A DNA stretch of 64,000 bases, taken from positions 1 to 64,000 of the forward strand of contig NZ_JADOGI010000014.1 in NCBI RefSeq assembly GCF_015645445.1. Reading direction: 5' to 3'. The translations under genes were made by a program, and so were the position numbers. The stretch's first letter is position 1, and each line of letters starts with the position of its first letter. Of this stretch, positions 16,031 through 25,154 are shown one piece after another. Below the pieces are notes generated by a model. It saw only the letters and a program-made list of their open reading frames with translations, was not told the origin of the DNA and ran no database searches. This DNA comes from Nonomuraea cypriaca (lineage in GTDB: Bacteria > Actinomycetota > Actinomycetes > Streptosporangiales > Streptosporangiaceae).

Positions 16031-17758
16031 ATGACCACGGCATCTCCCGCCGTCCCTGCCCGCAGGGGAGCCACGCTCGGATGGCTGCGCCGGTTGGGGA
16101 CCCCTAAAATAATCGTCATTGTCGCGGTGGCCGGCTTGATCGGCTATCTCGCGCTCGTGCCCCTTTACTACCTGATCTGGGGCACTTTCTTCGACGCCGG
16201 CGGCTTCACCCTCGGCGGCTTCGCCCGCGCATACGGTGACTCGCGCGTCGGCGACATGATTGGCAACTCACTGTGGTTCGCGGTGGGATCGGCCGTGCTG
16301 TCGCTGTGCGTCGGCACCGCGCTCGCCTACCTCAACGTGCGGACGGATGTCCCGTTCAAGGGGCTTTTCTTCGCGGCCTCGATCATTCCGTTGATCATCC
16401 CGGGGATTCTGTACACCATCGCGTGGATCTTCCTGGCAAGCCCGGACATCGGCCTGCTCAACAAGGTGATCGAACCGATCTTCGGCCCGGGGTTCTTCGA
16501 CATCTTCACCGTGTGGGGAATGGTCTGGGTCGAGGGCCTGCACCTTTCTCCCATCGTGTTCCTCCTCATGGTCGCCGCCTTCCGGTCGATGGACCCCTCG
16601 CTCGAGGAGTCGGCCCTGATGTCCGGGGCCAGCAGGTGGCAGGTCTTCCGCAGGATCACCGCGCCGCTGACGCGCCCGGCGATCGTCGCCGCCGTGCTCA
16701 TCATGGTCGTGCGCAGCCTGGAGAGCTTCGAGGTGCCCGCCCTGCTCGGCCTGCAGAACGGGATCTACGTCTTCACCAGTCGCATCTACTTCGTCCTGCG
16801 CTCCTACCCGCCGGACCTCGCCGCGGCCGGCGCGCTGGCGGTGGGCCTTCTGGTGCTCGCGTTGATCGGCGTCGCGATCTCCAACTTCGTCGGCAGGTCG
16901 GGCAAGACCTACCAGACCGTGACAGGTAAGGGGTTCCGTCCTCGTCCGATGGAGCTCGGCAAGTGGCGGCCGGTCATGGGCGGCGTCATCGTGGTGTACT
17001 TCTTCTTCACCGTCGTCGGGCCGCTGCTCGTGCTGCTCTACACGTCCCTTCTGAAGTTCTACCAGGCGCCGTCGGCCGCCGCCTTCGCGTCGATGTCGCT
17101 GGACAACTATCGCCAGCTCTTCAACATCTCCGACGCGATGACGGCACTGAAGAACTCCCTCGTGCTCGGCCTGGGGTCGGCAACGCTCGTCATGACCCTG
17201 ATGGCGGTCGGCGCCTGGATCGTCGTGCGTTCGCGCATTCCCGGGCGGCAACTCGTGGACCACTTCTCGTTCGTCCCGCTCGTGATCCCCGGTCTGGTAC
17301 TCGGGCTCGCGCTCTCGTTCGTCTACCTGCGCAGCCCTGTCCCGATCTACGGCACGATCTTCATCCTGTTGATCGCCTACGTCACCCGCTACATGCCGTA
17401 CGGCATGCGCTACGCGGTCACGTCGATGCACCAGATCTCGGCCGAGCTGGAGGAGTCGGCACAGGTGAGCGGAGCGAGCTGGTGGCAGACGTTCCGCAGG
17501 GTGCTCCTGCCGCTCCTTTCGCCCGGCCTCCTGGCCGGTTGGATTTACATCCTCGTCGTCTCGTTCCGCGAACTGTCGAGCTCCATCCTGCTCTACAGCC
17601 CCGGCAACGAGGTCCTTTCCATTCTCATCTTCGAGCAGTACGAGAACGGCCAGTTCACCGTCCTGGCAGCACTCGGTGTCGTCATGGTGCTCACCCTTGC
17701 CGTGCTCGTTGTCATCGCCTACAAGCTCGGCGCCAAAGTCGGGCTCCGGCAGGACTGA
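16031..17758 (+). CDS. ABC importer permease, two fused permease domains
   Basis: A 575-residue inner-membrane protein in which two permease halves are fused, as in FbpB/AfuB-type systems. Each half has about six helices and an EAA loop that docks the ATPase: EESALMSGASRWQVFRRI (about 198) and EESAQVSGASWWQTFRRV (about 475). It starts at ATG 16031 after GAGGTGAGG. The binding proteins are upstream and the ATPase downstream, which completes a one-permease, one-ATPase importer. Confidence 0.9.
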   Translation: MTTASPAVPARRGATLGWLRRLGTPKIIVIVAVAGLIGYLALVPLYYLIWGTFFDAGGFTLGGFARAYGDSRVGDMIGNSLWFAVGSAVLSLCVGTALAYLNVRTDVPFKGLFFAASIIPLIIPGILYTIAWIFLASPDIGLLNKVIEPIFGPGFFDIFTVWGMVWVEGLHLSPIVFLLMVAAFRSMDPSLEESALMSGASRWQVFRRITAPLTRPAIVAAVLIMVVRSLESFEVPALLGLQNGIYVFTSRIYFVLRSYPPDLAAAGALAVGLLVLALIGVAISNFVGRSGKTYQTVTGKGFRPRPMELGKWRPVMGGVIVVYFFFTVVGPLLVLLYTSLLKFYQAPSAAAFASMSLDNYRQLFNISDAMTALKNSLVLGLGSATLVMTLMAVGAWIVVRSRIPGRQLVDHFSFVPLVIPGLVLGLALSFVYLRSPVPIYGTIFILLIAYVTRYMPYGMRYAVTSMHQISAELEESAQVSGASWWQTFRRVLLPLLSPGLLAGWIYILVVSFRELSSSILLYSPGNEVLSILIFEQYENGQFTVLAALGVVMVLTLAVLVVIAYKLGAKVGLRQD

Positions 17759-17784
17759 ACAACGGGCTCTTATCAGGAGGACAG

Positions 17785-18936
17785 ATGCTCCGCATCAACA
17801 ACCTCGTCAAGACCTTCGACGGAGAGCGCCGCCGCCGGCGTGACTCGCGCGCATCCTCGGCACAGGAAGCCCGGGTGTTCGCGGTCAACGACGTCAGCTT
17901 CAACGTCGAGAACGGTCAGCTGTTCACCTTGCTCGGACCCTCGGGCTGTGGCAAGACGACGACGCTGCGCTCGATCGCCGGGCTGGAACGCCCTGACTCG
18001 GGAACCATCGAAGTCGGTGGTCGCGTTCTCTTCTCCACCGACGAGGGGAAGAAATCGGTGAACGTCCCCGCGAACGAGCGGGGACTGGGCATGGTCTTCC
18101 AGTCCTATGCCATCTGGCCGCACATGTCGGTCTTCGACAACGTCGCCTTCCCTCTGCAGGTGCGCAGGCGGGGCGACCGGCTGGGCCGCAAGGAGATCTC
18201 CGAGCGGGTGATGCGCGTGCTCGAGACCATGGAGCTCTCCCACCTGGCTGACCGCCAGGCCACCAAACTGTCCGGCGGCCAGCAGCAACGGCTCGCCCTG
18301 GCCCGGGCACTCGTCATCGAACCCCCGCTCCTGCTGCTCGACGAACCGCTGTCCAACCTCGACGCGAAACTGCGGGAGTCATTGCGCTACGAGCTGAAGA
18401 GAGTGCAGCGCGAGCTCGGCATCACCTCGGTGTACGTGACGCATGACCAGGTCGAGGCCCTGGCCCTCAGCAACGCGATCGCGGTGATGCAGGACGGCAA
18501 CATCGTCCAGCTCGGCCGTCCCCGCGAGATCTACGAGAACCCCAACTGCAGGTTCGTCGCCGAGTTCATCGGTACGTCGAACTTCCTGTCCGGCAACGTG
18601 GTGGCCAAGGATGGCGATCGATACACCGTCAACACCATCGACGGGCAGCTCGCACTCGACTCGGCCATGAACCTTCCCATAGGCACGGACGTGATCGTGT
18701 CCGTGAGGCCGGAAGCGGTGGAGGTCAGCACCACCTCACGGGCGGGCGAGGTGCCCAACGAGTGGAAGGGTACGGTCCTGACCCGTGCCTACCTCGGGGA
18801 AAGCCTCGACCACGTGGTGGATGTCGGCAAGCACGAGATGCGGACCCGTGGGAACCCCTCGACGTCGATAGAACCCGGGACCGAGGTCTATCTGCGGATG
18901 GATCCCGCCAAGCTCGTGCTCGTCCCCATTGACTGA
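17785..18936 (+). CDS. ABC importer ATPase with TOBE-type C-terminus
   Basis: A 383-residue ATP-binding subunit. Walker A is GPSGCGKT (about 51-58), the Q-loop is in VFQSYAIWPHMSVFDN, the signature is LSGGQQQR, Walker B is LLLLDEPLSNLD and the switch His is in VYVTHDQVEA. The last 120 residues form a regulatory TOBE-like domain, as in FbpC, PotA and MalK relatives. AGGAGG precedes the ATG. An Arg-rich insertion lies at about 14-31, between the first strand and the aromatic region, and is unusual for the family. It pairs with the fused permease at 16031. Confidence 0.9.
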   Translation: MLRINNLVKTFDGERRRRRDSRASSAQEARVFAVNDVSFNVENGQLFTLLGPSGCGKTTTLRSIAGLERPDSGTIEVGGRVLFSTDEGKKSVNVPANERGLGMVFQSYAIWPHMSVFDNVAFPLQVRRRGDRLGRKEISERVMRVLETMELSHLADRQATKLSGGQQQRLALARALVIEPPLLLLDEPLSNLDAKLRESLRYELKRVQRELGITSVYVTHDQVEALALSNAIAVMQDGNIVQLGRPREIYENPNCRFVAEFIGTSNFLSGNVVAKDGDRYTVNTIDGQLALDSAMNLPIGTDVIVSVRPEAVEVSTTSRAGEVPNEWKGTVLTRAYLGESLDHVVDVGKHEMRTRGNPSTSIEPGTEVYLRMDPAKLVLVPID

Positions 18937-19026
18937 CCGTACGTCCGATAGTGAATCGCCGGGCTCGGCAGTGTCCGGGCCCTGGCGTGAACAGGGGTGC
19001 GTGATCGGGAAGGTGGGGGGCACCGC

Positions 19027-20313
19027 GTGACATCAGCGATCATGCGGAACCGCGACTTCACGCTGTACTGGGCAGGGGTCGTCCTGTCCCAGATCGGCAC
19101 CCGCGGGACCGTGGCGGCGAATTTCTATCAGGTCTACCAGCTCACCGGCTCCGTCGCCTACACCGGACTGGTCGGCGCCGCGCAGGCGGTCGCGCTGCTT
19201 CTCCTCAGTCCGCTGGGCGGGGCGCTCGCCGACCGCCTGGACCGGCGCCGTCTGCTCCAGGCCGCGCAGGCCGTCGCGTTGCTCGTCGCCGTTGTGCTCT
19301 CCTGGCTGACGCTGACCGGCCAGGCCGAGGCATGGCACGTCGTGCTCTCCGTGGTGCTCACCACCGCCGCGGCGACCTTCGACCAGCCGGCCAGGCAGGC
19401 GCTGATCCCCGCTCTGGTGCCGAAGAACCAGATCGGGCAGGCGGTCGCGCTGCTCAACCCGTCGAGGGAGCTGGCCGTGCTGGTGGGCCCGCTGCTGTCC
19501 GGCGTGCTCATCAGCCTGGCCGGGCCCGGACTGATGTACGTGGTCGACGCGGTGACTTACGCGGTGCTGGTCGGGGTGCTCGCCACGCTCCGGATCCCCA
19601 AGCTTGAGCCGGCCGCGGAGCGCCGCTCGATACTGGGATCGATCGCCGAGGGCGCCAAGTACATCGCCCACCGGCCGCTCATCTACAACCTCATGCTGCT
19701 CGACCTGTCGGCGACCGTGTTCAGCGCCTATCGCGTCCTGCTACCGGTGCTCGCGCTGGATGTGCTGCACGTCGGCGCGACCGGATACGGAGTGCTGTCC
19801 GGTGCCCCGTCCGCCGGTGCGTTGATCGCGACATATGCGGTCTTCCGTACGGTGCAGCGAAGTCAGAGGCAGGGCCGGGTCCTGCTGGTTTCCACGGTCC
19901 TCTACGGCATCTCCGCCATTCTCCTGGCGCACTCGCCGGTCTTCTTCCTGGCCGTGCTCGCCGCCCTGCTCCTCGGCGCCTTTGACGCCATGGCGACCAC
20001 GATCCGGCATGCCGCGGTCCAGATCGACACCCCGGACGAGATCCGGGGCCGGGTCACCGCCTTCTACCAGATGTCTTCGCGGGGAGGTCCGGCGATCGGG
20101 GACGTCGTCGTCGGGGCGGTGGCCGGTGCGATCGGACCCGTGGCGGCACTCACCGTCGGAGGGCTGGGTCCGATGGTCGTCGCCGGGTGGTCATGGCTGC
20201 GGGGCGGCGTGGTGCGGTCCTACACCGGAATCGTCAAGGCCGATGGGGAGGGGGTGGCGGAGTCGTTCGACGAAAATCCCGAAGAGAAGCGGCGCTCCAC
20301 GCCGGGGACATGA
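19027..20313 (+). CDS. MFS transporter, DHA3/EntS-like, second copy
   Basis: A 428-residue major-facilitator protein starting at GTG 19027 after AAGGTGGGGGG. RNRDFTLYWAGVVLSQIG opens the first helix. GALADRLDRRRLLQ is the signature loop. DQPARQALIPALVPKNQ is typical of the EntS branch. The C-terminal third (LLGAFDAMATTIRHAA, FYQMSSRGGPAIGDVVVGA) matches the broken MFS gene at 36779, so the region once held at least three such carriers. It follows the importer operon by 90 bases and may share its transcript. The substrate is unknown. Confidence 0.85.
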   Translation: MTSAIMRNRDFTLYWAGVVLSQIGTRGTVAANFYQVYQLTGSVAYTGLVGAAQAVALLLLSPLGGALADRLDRRRLLQAAQAVALLVAVVLSWLTLTGQAEAWHVVLSVVLTTAAATFDQPARQALIPALVPKNQIGQAVALLNPSRELAVLVGPLLSGVLISLAGPGLMYVVDAVTYAVLVGVLATLRIPKLEPAAERRSILGSIAEGAKYIAHRPLIYNLMLLDLSATVFSAYRVLLPVLALDVLHVGATGYGVLSGAPSAGALIATYAVFRTVQRSQRQGRVLLVSTVLYGISAILLAHSPVFFLAVLAALLLGAFDAMATTIRHAAVQIDTPDEIRGRVTAFYQMSSRGGPAIGDVVVGAVAGAIGPVAALTVGGLGPMVVAGWSWLRGGVVRSYTGIVKADGEGVAESFDENPEEKRRSTPGT

Positions 20314-20343
20314 CCGTCAAGGTCGGGAGAGCGGACGCCTCGC

Positions 20344-20460
20344 GTGGCCGCGGTGCAAGCCGTCGTGCGACGCCTTCGCCGCGCCTGAGCCGTAGGCGGC
20401 GGGCATCGCCTCCATGTTGTGGCTCGCGCTCGCATTGACGCGCTCGCCCCCGCGCTCGGC
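20344..20460 (-). pseudogene. short remnant of a second EutA-like gene
   Basis: One continuous frame of about 39 codons aligns residue for residue with the intact EutA-like protein. Where the intact protein has ERAGDLVCAMAGHHMEAM followed by LAAYGSGAVRAS, the remnant reads ERGGERVNASASHNMEAM then PAAYGSGAAKAS. Nothing else of the gene is left. It lies directly after the stop codon of the mutase gene, in the same orientation. It shows that a EutA paralogue once belonged to the decayed catabolic cluster. Confidence 0.65.
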
Positions 20461-21198
20461 TCAACGCCCTTGGTCCGCCACCGCCAGGGCACCCACAGCG
20501 GCCGCCTCCGGGTCAAGGTAGCGGCCACCGCGCAGGACCGGCTTCAGATCGTCGTCGAGGTCATAGCGCAGGGGAATGCCGGTCGGGATGTTCAGCGCCA
20601 TGACCTCCTCACGGTCGAGGCCGTCGAGGTGCGCGACGAGTGCCCGCAGCGAGTTGCTGTGCGCCACGACAAGCACCGTATACCCGGCGCGTAGGTCAGG
20701 AGCGATGACGTCGTACCAGTAGGGCAGCAGGCGGGCGACGACGTCAGCGAGTGACTCGGCCCGCGGCACGAGGCCGCGGGGTAGCCCGGCGTAGCGCGGG
20801 TCGCTCCGCACGTGCCACTCGTCGTCCGGGTCGCCCGGCGGCGGCACGTCGTACGACCGGCGCCAGAGTCGGAACCGCTCCTCGCCGTACTCTTGGAGAA
20901 TCGCCTTTTTCTCCTTGCCCTGCAGTGCACCGTAATGCCGCTCGTTGAGCCGCCAATGCCTGCGGGCCGGGATCCAGACCCGACCGGCCGCCTCCAGCGC
21001 AAGATTCCCGGTGCGCACCGCGCGTGTGAGCAGGGACGTGTGCACCACGGTCGGCAGCAGTCCGGCCTGGTGCAGTAGTTGCCCACCCTGCCGTGCCTGC
21101 TCCTCACCGAACGGCGTCAGGTCGACATCGACCCACCCCGTGAACAGGTTCTTGGAGTTCCACTCGCTCTCACCGTGCCGAAGGAGGACCAGTCTCAT
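20461..21198 (-). CDS. gpmA: 2,3-bisphosphoglycerate-dependent phosphoglycerate mutase family protein
   Basis: A 245-residue histidine phosphatase-fold enzyme close to GpmA, which interconverts 3- and 2-phosphoglycerate. [12 protein letters not shown] carries the phosphorylated His8. [10 protein letters not shown] holds the catalytic Glu. [12 protein letters not shown] has the second His (about 180), where GpmA usually reads AHGNS. The start at 21198 gives the canonical N-terminus MRLVLLRHG and overlaps (ATGA) a decarboxylase-like remnant. It is probably not the housekeeping copy: it is embedded in catabolic-gene ruins, so a role on a pathway phosphate ester, or plain duplication, is possible. 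Confidence 0.8.
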   Translation of the reverse strand: MRLVLLRHGESEWNSKNLFTGWVDVDLTPFGEEQARQGGQLLHQAGLLPTVVHTSLLTRAVRTGNLALEAAGRVWIPARRHWRLNERHYGALQGKEKKAILQEYGEERFRLWRRSYDVPPPGDPDDEWHVRSDPRYAGLPRGLVPRAESLADVVARLLPYWYDVIAPDLRAGYTVLVVAHSNSLRALVAHLDGLDREEVMALNIPTGIPLRYDLDDDLKPVLRGGRYLDPEAAAVGALAVADQGR

Positions 21199-21353
21199 CG
21201 TGGCTTCCGCATTCTGCGCCGGCGCGTCATCAGATGACCGCCGACTCCAACGGGAGCGAACAGCTCCTCGGGTCTCCACAGCCGCTTCGACTCGGCGCGG
21301 GCACGCGTGCGGTCGTAGTCGCCGCAGGCGGAGGTGAGATGCGGCCGGGACAT
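21195..21353 (-). pseudogene. internally deleted dihydroxyphthalate-decarboxylase-like gene
   Basis: A 52-codon frame. Its start ([18 protein letters not shown]) matches the first 18 residues of the protein at 27538 ([18 protein letters not shown]). Its later part ([12 protein letters not shown]) resembles that protein's C-terminal REPEAIFAPESL. About 280 residues between are missing in frame. The stop overlaps the mutase start. It is a deletion relic of a paralogue. Confidence 0.6.
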
Positions 21354-21357
21354 GGGT

Positions 21358-21564
21358 CTACCTGCCTTCCGCGGTCAGTCGCGCGTGCCGACGGGGGTAG
21401 ACGCGCCGGGTGTTCGCCACAGGAACAGTTACAGCCGCATTCCGCGACGCCCCCGGGACGCCGTGCTTGGCCGCGGTCGCCATGACCGTGTCGCCGGCAG
21501 TCGCGTCTACGGCGTACTCGCGACCGGCGCTGTCGATGTAGATCACTTTGGACAGGGTGCCCAT
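21358..21564 (-). pseudogene. ferredoxin remnant fused to an amidohydrolase tail
   Basis: The first 40 residues (MGTLSKVIYIDSAG, GDTVMATAAKHGVPG) match the N-terminal half of the ferredoxin at 36352. The cluster loop with all four Cys is missing. The last part, ANTRRVYPRRHARL, matches the C-terminus of the amidohydrolase at 28526 ([14 protein letters not shown]). A deletion has therefore joined two pathway genes that were once separate. The product cannot hold a [2Fe-2S] cluster. Confidence 0.6.
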
Positions 21565-21608
21565 ATCCCTCTCACGGTCGTTCAACTCCCATGTGCCGGG
21601 CGCGCCGA

Positions 21609-22922
21609 TCAAGTCCATAAGTGCGATCCCGCACTTAGCGGTTCGCCGATCCCGTTCACGGTTCCGCTCGATGAGCCGCTGGCGTTGATGAGGGATTTCA
21701 GGGGAATGGCGGGATCGCCGGCGCGGTCGGGAGCGACGGTCGCTCCCTGGCTGAGGGCCTTGCGTACGGCCATGTAGTCGGCTGGGCGGTTGACGGCGTC
21801 AATGGCCAGCAGTCGGTCGTCTCGGTAGTACAGGACCGAGAACTGCCCGTCATCCGGATCACCCCGCACGACCTGGCTGTCGTAACCGGTGGTGAGACCG
21901 GCGATCTGCAACTTGAGGTCACCCTGATAGGACCAGAACCACGGTACCGATATCACGCTGTCGAGCCGGCCGAGCAACGTCGCGGCCGCCACGTGGGCCT
22001 GGGCCACGGCGTTCTGAACCGATTCGATCCGTACCCGCCCCTCCCCGGTGATCGGGTGCGGTCGCACGGTGCAGTCGCCGGCGGCGACGATCGAGGGGTC
22101 GCTGGTGCGGGCATGGGCATCGACGACGATGCCTTGGTCGCACACGAGTCCTAGCTGTTCGGGGAGTTCGGTGCGAGGGAGGACGCCGACCCCGATCAGG
22201 ACCAGATCGGCCGGCAGATGCGTGCCGTCGGACAGCTTGACGCTGGTGACCCTGTCGCGTTCACCCTGGAACCCGGACACCACGGACGAGAGCCGGACGT
22301 CGATGCCGTGGCGCAGGTGCGCCCGACGGTAGAACTCCGAGATCACCGGTCCCACCGACCGTGCCATCAGTCGTTCCGCGGCCTCGACCACCGTGACGGA
22401 TCGGCCAAGGGCGCGGGCCGCCGAAGCCACCTCCAGGCCGATGAACCCGCCGCCGACGACGACGACGTTCGTGGCGGTCGCGAGCCGCGTCCGCAGGTCG
22501 GCGGCATCGTTGTATTCGCGCAGGTAGCAGATCCCGCCGAGGTCGGCGCCGGGCACGGGGAGCCGTCTGGCGCCCGCTCCCACGGTCAACGCCAGCCGAT
22601 CGAAGGGCAGTTCGCGCCCGCTCGTGGTGATCGCGACTCCTGGCCCCGGAGGGCCCGATGGGGACAGGCTCACCTCACATACCCGCTCACCGCATACCAG
22701 GTCGATTCCGGAGTCGGCGTAGAAGCCGGGCGTGCGGAAGGCCAGTGAGTCGAGCTCTTCCTCGCCGGCGAGGAACTCCTTCGAAAGGGGCGGCCGCTGG
22801 TACGGCGGATGTTCCTCCTCGCCGACCAGGGTGATCGGCGAGGTGTCGCCGAGCTGCCGCAGTGACACGGCCACTTGCAGACCGGCCTGGCTGCCACCGA
22901 TGATCAGCGTCCCCTTGCTCAT
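21609..22922 (-). CDS. FAD-dependent NAD(P)H:ferredoxin reductase, copy 1
   Basis: A 437-residue flavoprotein of the oxygenase-reductase group (putidaredoxin/ferredoxin reductase type). It carries electrons from NAD(P)H to a [2Fe-2S] ferredoxin for a Rieske oxygenase or P450. The N-terminal FAD loop is LIIGGSQAGLQVAVSLR. PPYQRPPLSKEFLAG is the family motif. VVVVGGGFIGLEVA is the NAD(P)H loop. VAAGDCTVRPHP is the second FAD motif. The start at 22922 follows GGAGG by 8 bases. Its neighbour is a destroyed ferredoxin gene, so it must use another ferredoxin, probably the one at 36352. It is paralogous to 25515. Confidence 0.9.
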   Translation of the reverse strand: MSKGTLIIGGSQAGLQVAVSLRQLGDTSPITLVGEEEHPPYQRPPLSKEFLAGEEELDSLAFRTPGFYADSGIDLVCGERVCEVSLSPSGPPGPGVAITTSGRELPFDRLALTVGAGARRLPVPGADLGGICYLREYNDAADLRTRLATATNVVVVGGGFIGLEVASAARALGRSVTVVEAAERLMARSVGPVISEFYRRAHLRHGIDVRLSSVVSGFQGERDRVTSVKLSDGTHLPADLVLIGVGVLPRTELPEQLGLVCDQGIVVDAHARTSDPSIVAAGDCTVRPHPITGEGRVRIESVQNAVAQAHVAAATLLGRLDSVISVPWFWSYQGDLKLQIAGLTTGYDSQVVRGDPDDGQFSVLYYRDDRLLAIDAVNRPADYMAVRKALSQGATVAPDRAGDPAIPLKSLINASGSSSGTVNGIGEPLSAGSHLWT

Positions 22923-23476
22923 CAGGCCCTCCGGAAGTCGGGTCGGAAGGGCCGCCCCTGTGGAGATGGCCGGGCATCTTGAGCCCGGCAAGGGCGACAC
23001 CGATGATCCCTGCGTGACATGGAATCCTCTCGTGGAGGCGGTCATACGGAACTCGCGGTTGTCAGTCCGCGCACGTGCCGCTGTCCGGGCGGCCTCTACC
23101 ATCGTCGGGACGATGTTCATGTCGAGCACGGAGCCGTTGACCCCGGGCCCGCTCGGCGAGATCGAGCGCCGGGTCTCCCTCGGCGTAGGCCAGGTCGGAG
23201 AATGCGCCGGCGCAGCTCAGGGTGCGATATCCGCTGCACCTGACGCTGCCCGAGGCGACGGCCGTCAGGCCCGGATCTGCTCCGCGACCGTCCGCCACGC
23301 ACAACGCGGGGTGTCGCGGAACAGAGGCCGGGCCGACAGCACGATCAACTCAGCTCACACGGTGATCCGTTAACCAGCCGGCCACCTGGTCGAAGGTCGT
23401 CTTTACTGTGTCGCCGTACTGCCCCGGTGGCGTCCGGTAGTGACCGGTCATCGCCATCATGAGCGGCGGCGAACCA
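22923..23476 (-). other. decayed stretch without an intact gene
   Basis: About 550 bases between the reductase and the second bicupin. Minus-strand frames look like worn protein pieces, for example MNIVPTMVEAARTAARARTD and GHYRTPPGQYGDTVKTTFDQ. The latter resembles an alpha/beta hydrolase tail. None is long enough to name. I take the stretch as residue of the decayed cluster. Confidence 0.4.
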
Positions 23477-23501
23477 CCTCGCTCCGGGTGTTGGAGCGAG
23501 G
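23477..23501 (-). terminator. hairpin after the second bicupin gene
   Basis: A 9-bp perfect stem (CCTCGCTCC / GGAGCGAGG) with a 7-base loop begins about 20 bases past the bicupin stop at 23523. Confidence 0.6.
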
Positions 23502-23522
23502 CGCCCTTCGTCCGCGAGGTCA

Positions 23523-24518
23523 CTACATCGTATTCGAGGCCGGCTCGAAGTAGTGGACGGTGTCGTAGCCGAGGTGCTTGAAGACGCGGTTCTGCGCGTT
23601 GAACAGACGCAACGGGGTCCCGTCCGCCGCGAAGATCTGGCAGACGTGATTCTGCGGGACATAGAGCGTGTCGCCCCGCCTGATGTCATAGCGCTTCGGC
23701 TCAAGGGCGATCCTCGCGTAGTACTTCTCCGCGATCTCCGCCTCGACCTCCCACTGGAGCGCGTACCCGTCGCCGTCGAGGACGTAGTAGACCTCGTCGG
23801 CCATCTTCCAGTACTTGCCGCTGTGGCCGCCCGCCGGGATGTCCAGCTCGAAGGCGTCCACGCTGAAGATGCGGGCGTCCGTGCGCTCCGGTGACGACAT
23901 GACGCGGGTCCGCCCGAGCGGGGTCTGCTCCCAGGTCGTGTCCGAGGGAGAGATCACCTTCTTACGGTCGAGCACCCCCGGCGTCCAGATGCGCGACCAG
24001 TCCTCACGGGGACCGAAACGCTCCTCCTGCTCGACCGGTCCCGACCGGCCCTGCTGGATCAGCCCCATGAACATCCACGTGCACTTCGCCTTCACCACGA
24101 GCGCGACGGCCCGCTCCTGGTACGGGTTGAAGTGCCGGTGCACGGAGTCGGTGTGCACGAAGACCAGGTCGTCCTTGCTCCAGTCGTAGCGCTGGTCGTC
24201 GTGGATCTCGTAGCCCCTGCCCTCGAGGATGTAGAAGGCGGCCTCGTTCTGGTGCCCGTGCCCGTGATTCGACGACTCAGGGGGGAGCTCCACGAAGTGC
24301 ACCTGGATCGTCTGGGTGAGGAAGTCCTCATCACCCGGACCGATCCGCCACCAGGTCCGGCTCTTCGCGCTGTCGCCCGAGTGCCCGACCTTCGCGTCGT
24401 CCACGACGACGCTGTCGTCACGCACCCGCTCGACTGCCAATTGGCGGCTCCGGAACTCTCCGAGACCGTACGTCTGCGAGGTCAGTCCGCGCACGAACAC
24501 TCGTCCGCTCTTGCCCAT
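23523..24518 (-). CDS. bicupin protein 2, gentisate-dioxygenase-like
   Basis: A 331-residue two-cupin protein. NHGHGHQNEAAFYILEGRG matches cupin motif 1 (HxH...E...G) and DLVFVHTDSVHRHFN motif 2, giving a three-His/one-Glu metal site at about 85-140. The second barrel (GGHSGKYWKMADEVYYVLDG) has fewer canonical ligands. Such bicupins often cleave dihydroxylated aromatic rings with Fe(II). AGGAGG precedes the ATG at 24518. It is downstream of the unknown gene at 24671 and the operator at 25117, and is followed by a hairpin. A deleted paralogue lies at 25155. Substrate and activity are inferred from family and context only. Confidence 0.75.
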   Translation of the reverse strand: MGKSGRVFVRGLTSQTYGLGEFRSRQLAVERVRDDSVVVDDAKVGHSGDSAKSRTWWRIGPGDEDFLTQTIQVHFVELPPESSNHGHGHQNEAAFYILEGRGYEIHDDQRYDWSKDDLVFVHTDSVHRHFNPYQERAVALVVKAKCTWMFMGLIQQGRSGPVEQEERFGPREDWSRIWTPGVLDRKKVISPSDTTWEQTPLGRTRVMSSPERTDARIFSVDAFELDIPAGGHSGKYWKMADEVYYVLDGDGYALQWEVEAEIAEKYYARIALEPKRYDIRRGDTLYVPQNHVCQIFAADGTPLRLFNAQNRVFKHLGYDTVHYFEPASNTM

Positions 24519-24670
24519 GGGTCCTCCTATTTTCGATCATCGTCCTGCTCGGGCGCCGGTGTCCCACCGGTACCCGTGTCACGGTTGCTTCGATCGGCCA
24601 GCCGAATGGTCTCCGTGTCCACGCCTACCCGTCCCCCCTTCGAGACTCCGCCGGGATCCCCCCAGCGGAG

Positions 24671-25087
24671 TCAGATGGCCAGGCAGGAGGTCGTCGAAGA
24701 GACGCGCGTTGTCCTGTATGTGCTCATATGCCGCTTCGGGCTCCGGTCACCGACGATCGCGTCGACGGGGCAGAACGGGTCAAGTGTCCGGGGAACGGGT
24801 CGAATGACCACGGCCGCTTCGTTGACCGAAGTGGCCGCCTCGTCCGGCGCGAAGTGCTCCAGCTCACGACCGAGGAGCTCTTGCCCGGCGGGGGTCGGCC
24901 CGAGGAGGTCCGCGATGATGTGGCTCATGTTCTCCGGGTACATCGCGCTGGTCCGCTCTCCGGGCTCCTGCAACGAGTCCGGGATCCCCGTTGCCGGGCC
25001 CCGGGAGCCGGCGTAGTACGCGCCGAAACGCCTCACGGGGCCGGCGCCTACGACCGAACCCTTGACTTCGAACGCGTGCGTATCCAT
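24671..25087 (-). CDS. hypothetical protein, 138 residues
   Basis: The ATG at 25087 directly follows AGAGGAGGAG, and the frame lies 30 bases after a GGTATTACC operator, so it is probably the first gene of the unit ending with bicupin 2. The sequence (MDTHAFEVKGSV..., AMYPENMSHIIADLLG, ELEHFAPDEAA) matches nothing I recognise. No membrane segment, signal or Cys cluster is seen. The last 40 residues are low-complexity and basic, which may mean that the 3' end has been replaced by a frameshift or deletion. Confidence 0.45.
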   Translation of the reverse strand: MDTHAFEVKGSVVGAGPVRRFGAYYAGSRGPATGIPDSLQEPGERTSAMYPENMSHIIADLLGPTPAGQELLGRELEHFAPDEAATSVNEAAVVIRPVPRTLDPFCPVDAIVGDRSPKRHMSTYRTTRVSSTTSCLAI

Positions 25088-25116
25088 CTCCTCCTCTCAC
25101 GGGATCCAATTAGGGT

Positions 25117-25132
25117 CAATGGTATTACCTTC
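25117..25132. promoter_or_regulatory. candidate FCD-GntR operator
   Basis: CAATGGTATTACCTTC is nearly identical to the operator at 13115. It lies about 30 bases upstream of the gene starting at 25087. Confidence 0.55.
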
Positions 25133-25154
25133 CTACCGACAGCCGCAATGGCCG

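Noticed and set aside
13677-18936. Iron(III) importer
   Set aside because: The architecture fits, but the ferric-binding tyrosine pair is not visible and no siderophore or iron-regulator site was seen, so iron is not claimed as the ligand.
20461-21198. Housekeeping glycolytic gene as a sign of core chromosome
   Set aside because: Its surroundings are catabolic-gene relics, with a decarboxylase-like fragment overlapping its start, so it was not used as evidence of a core region.
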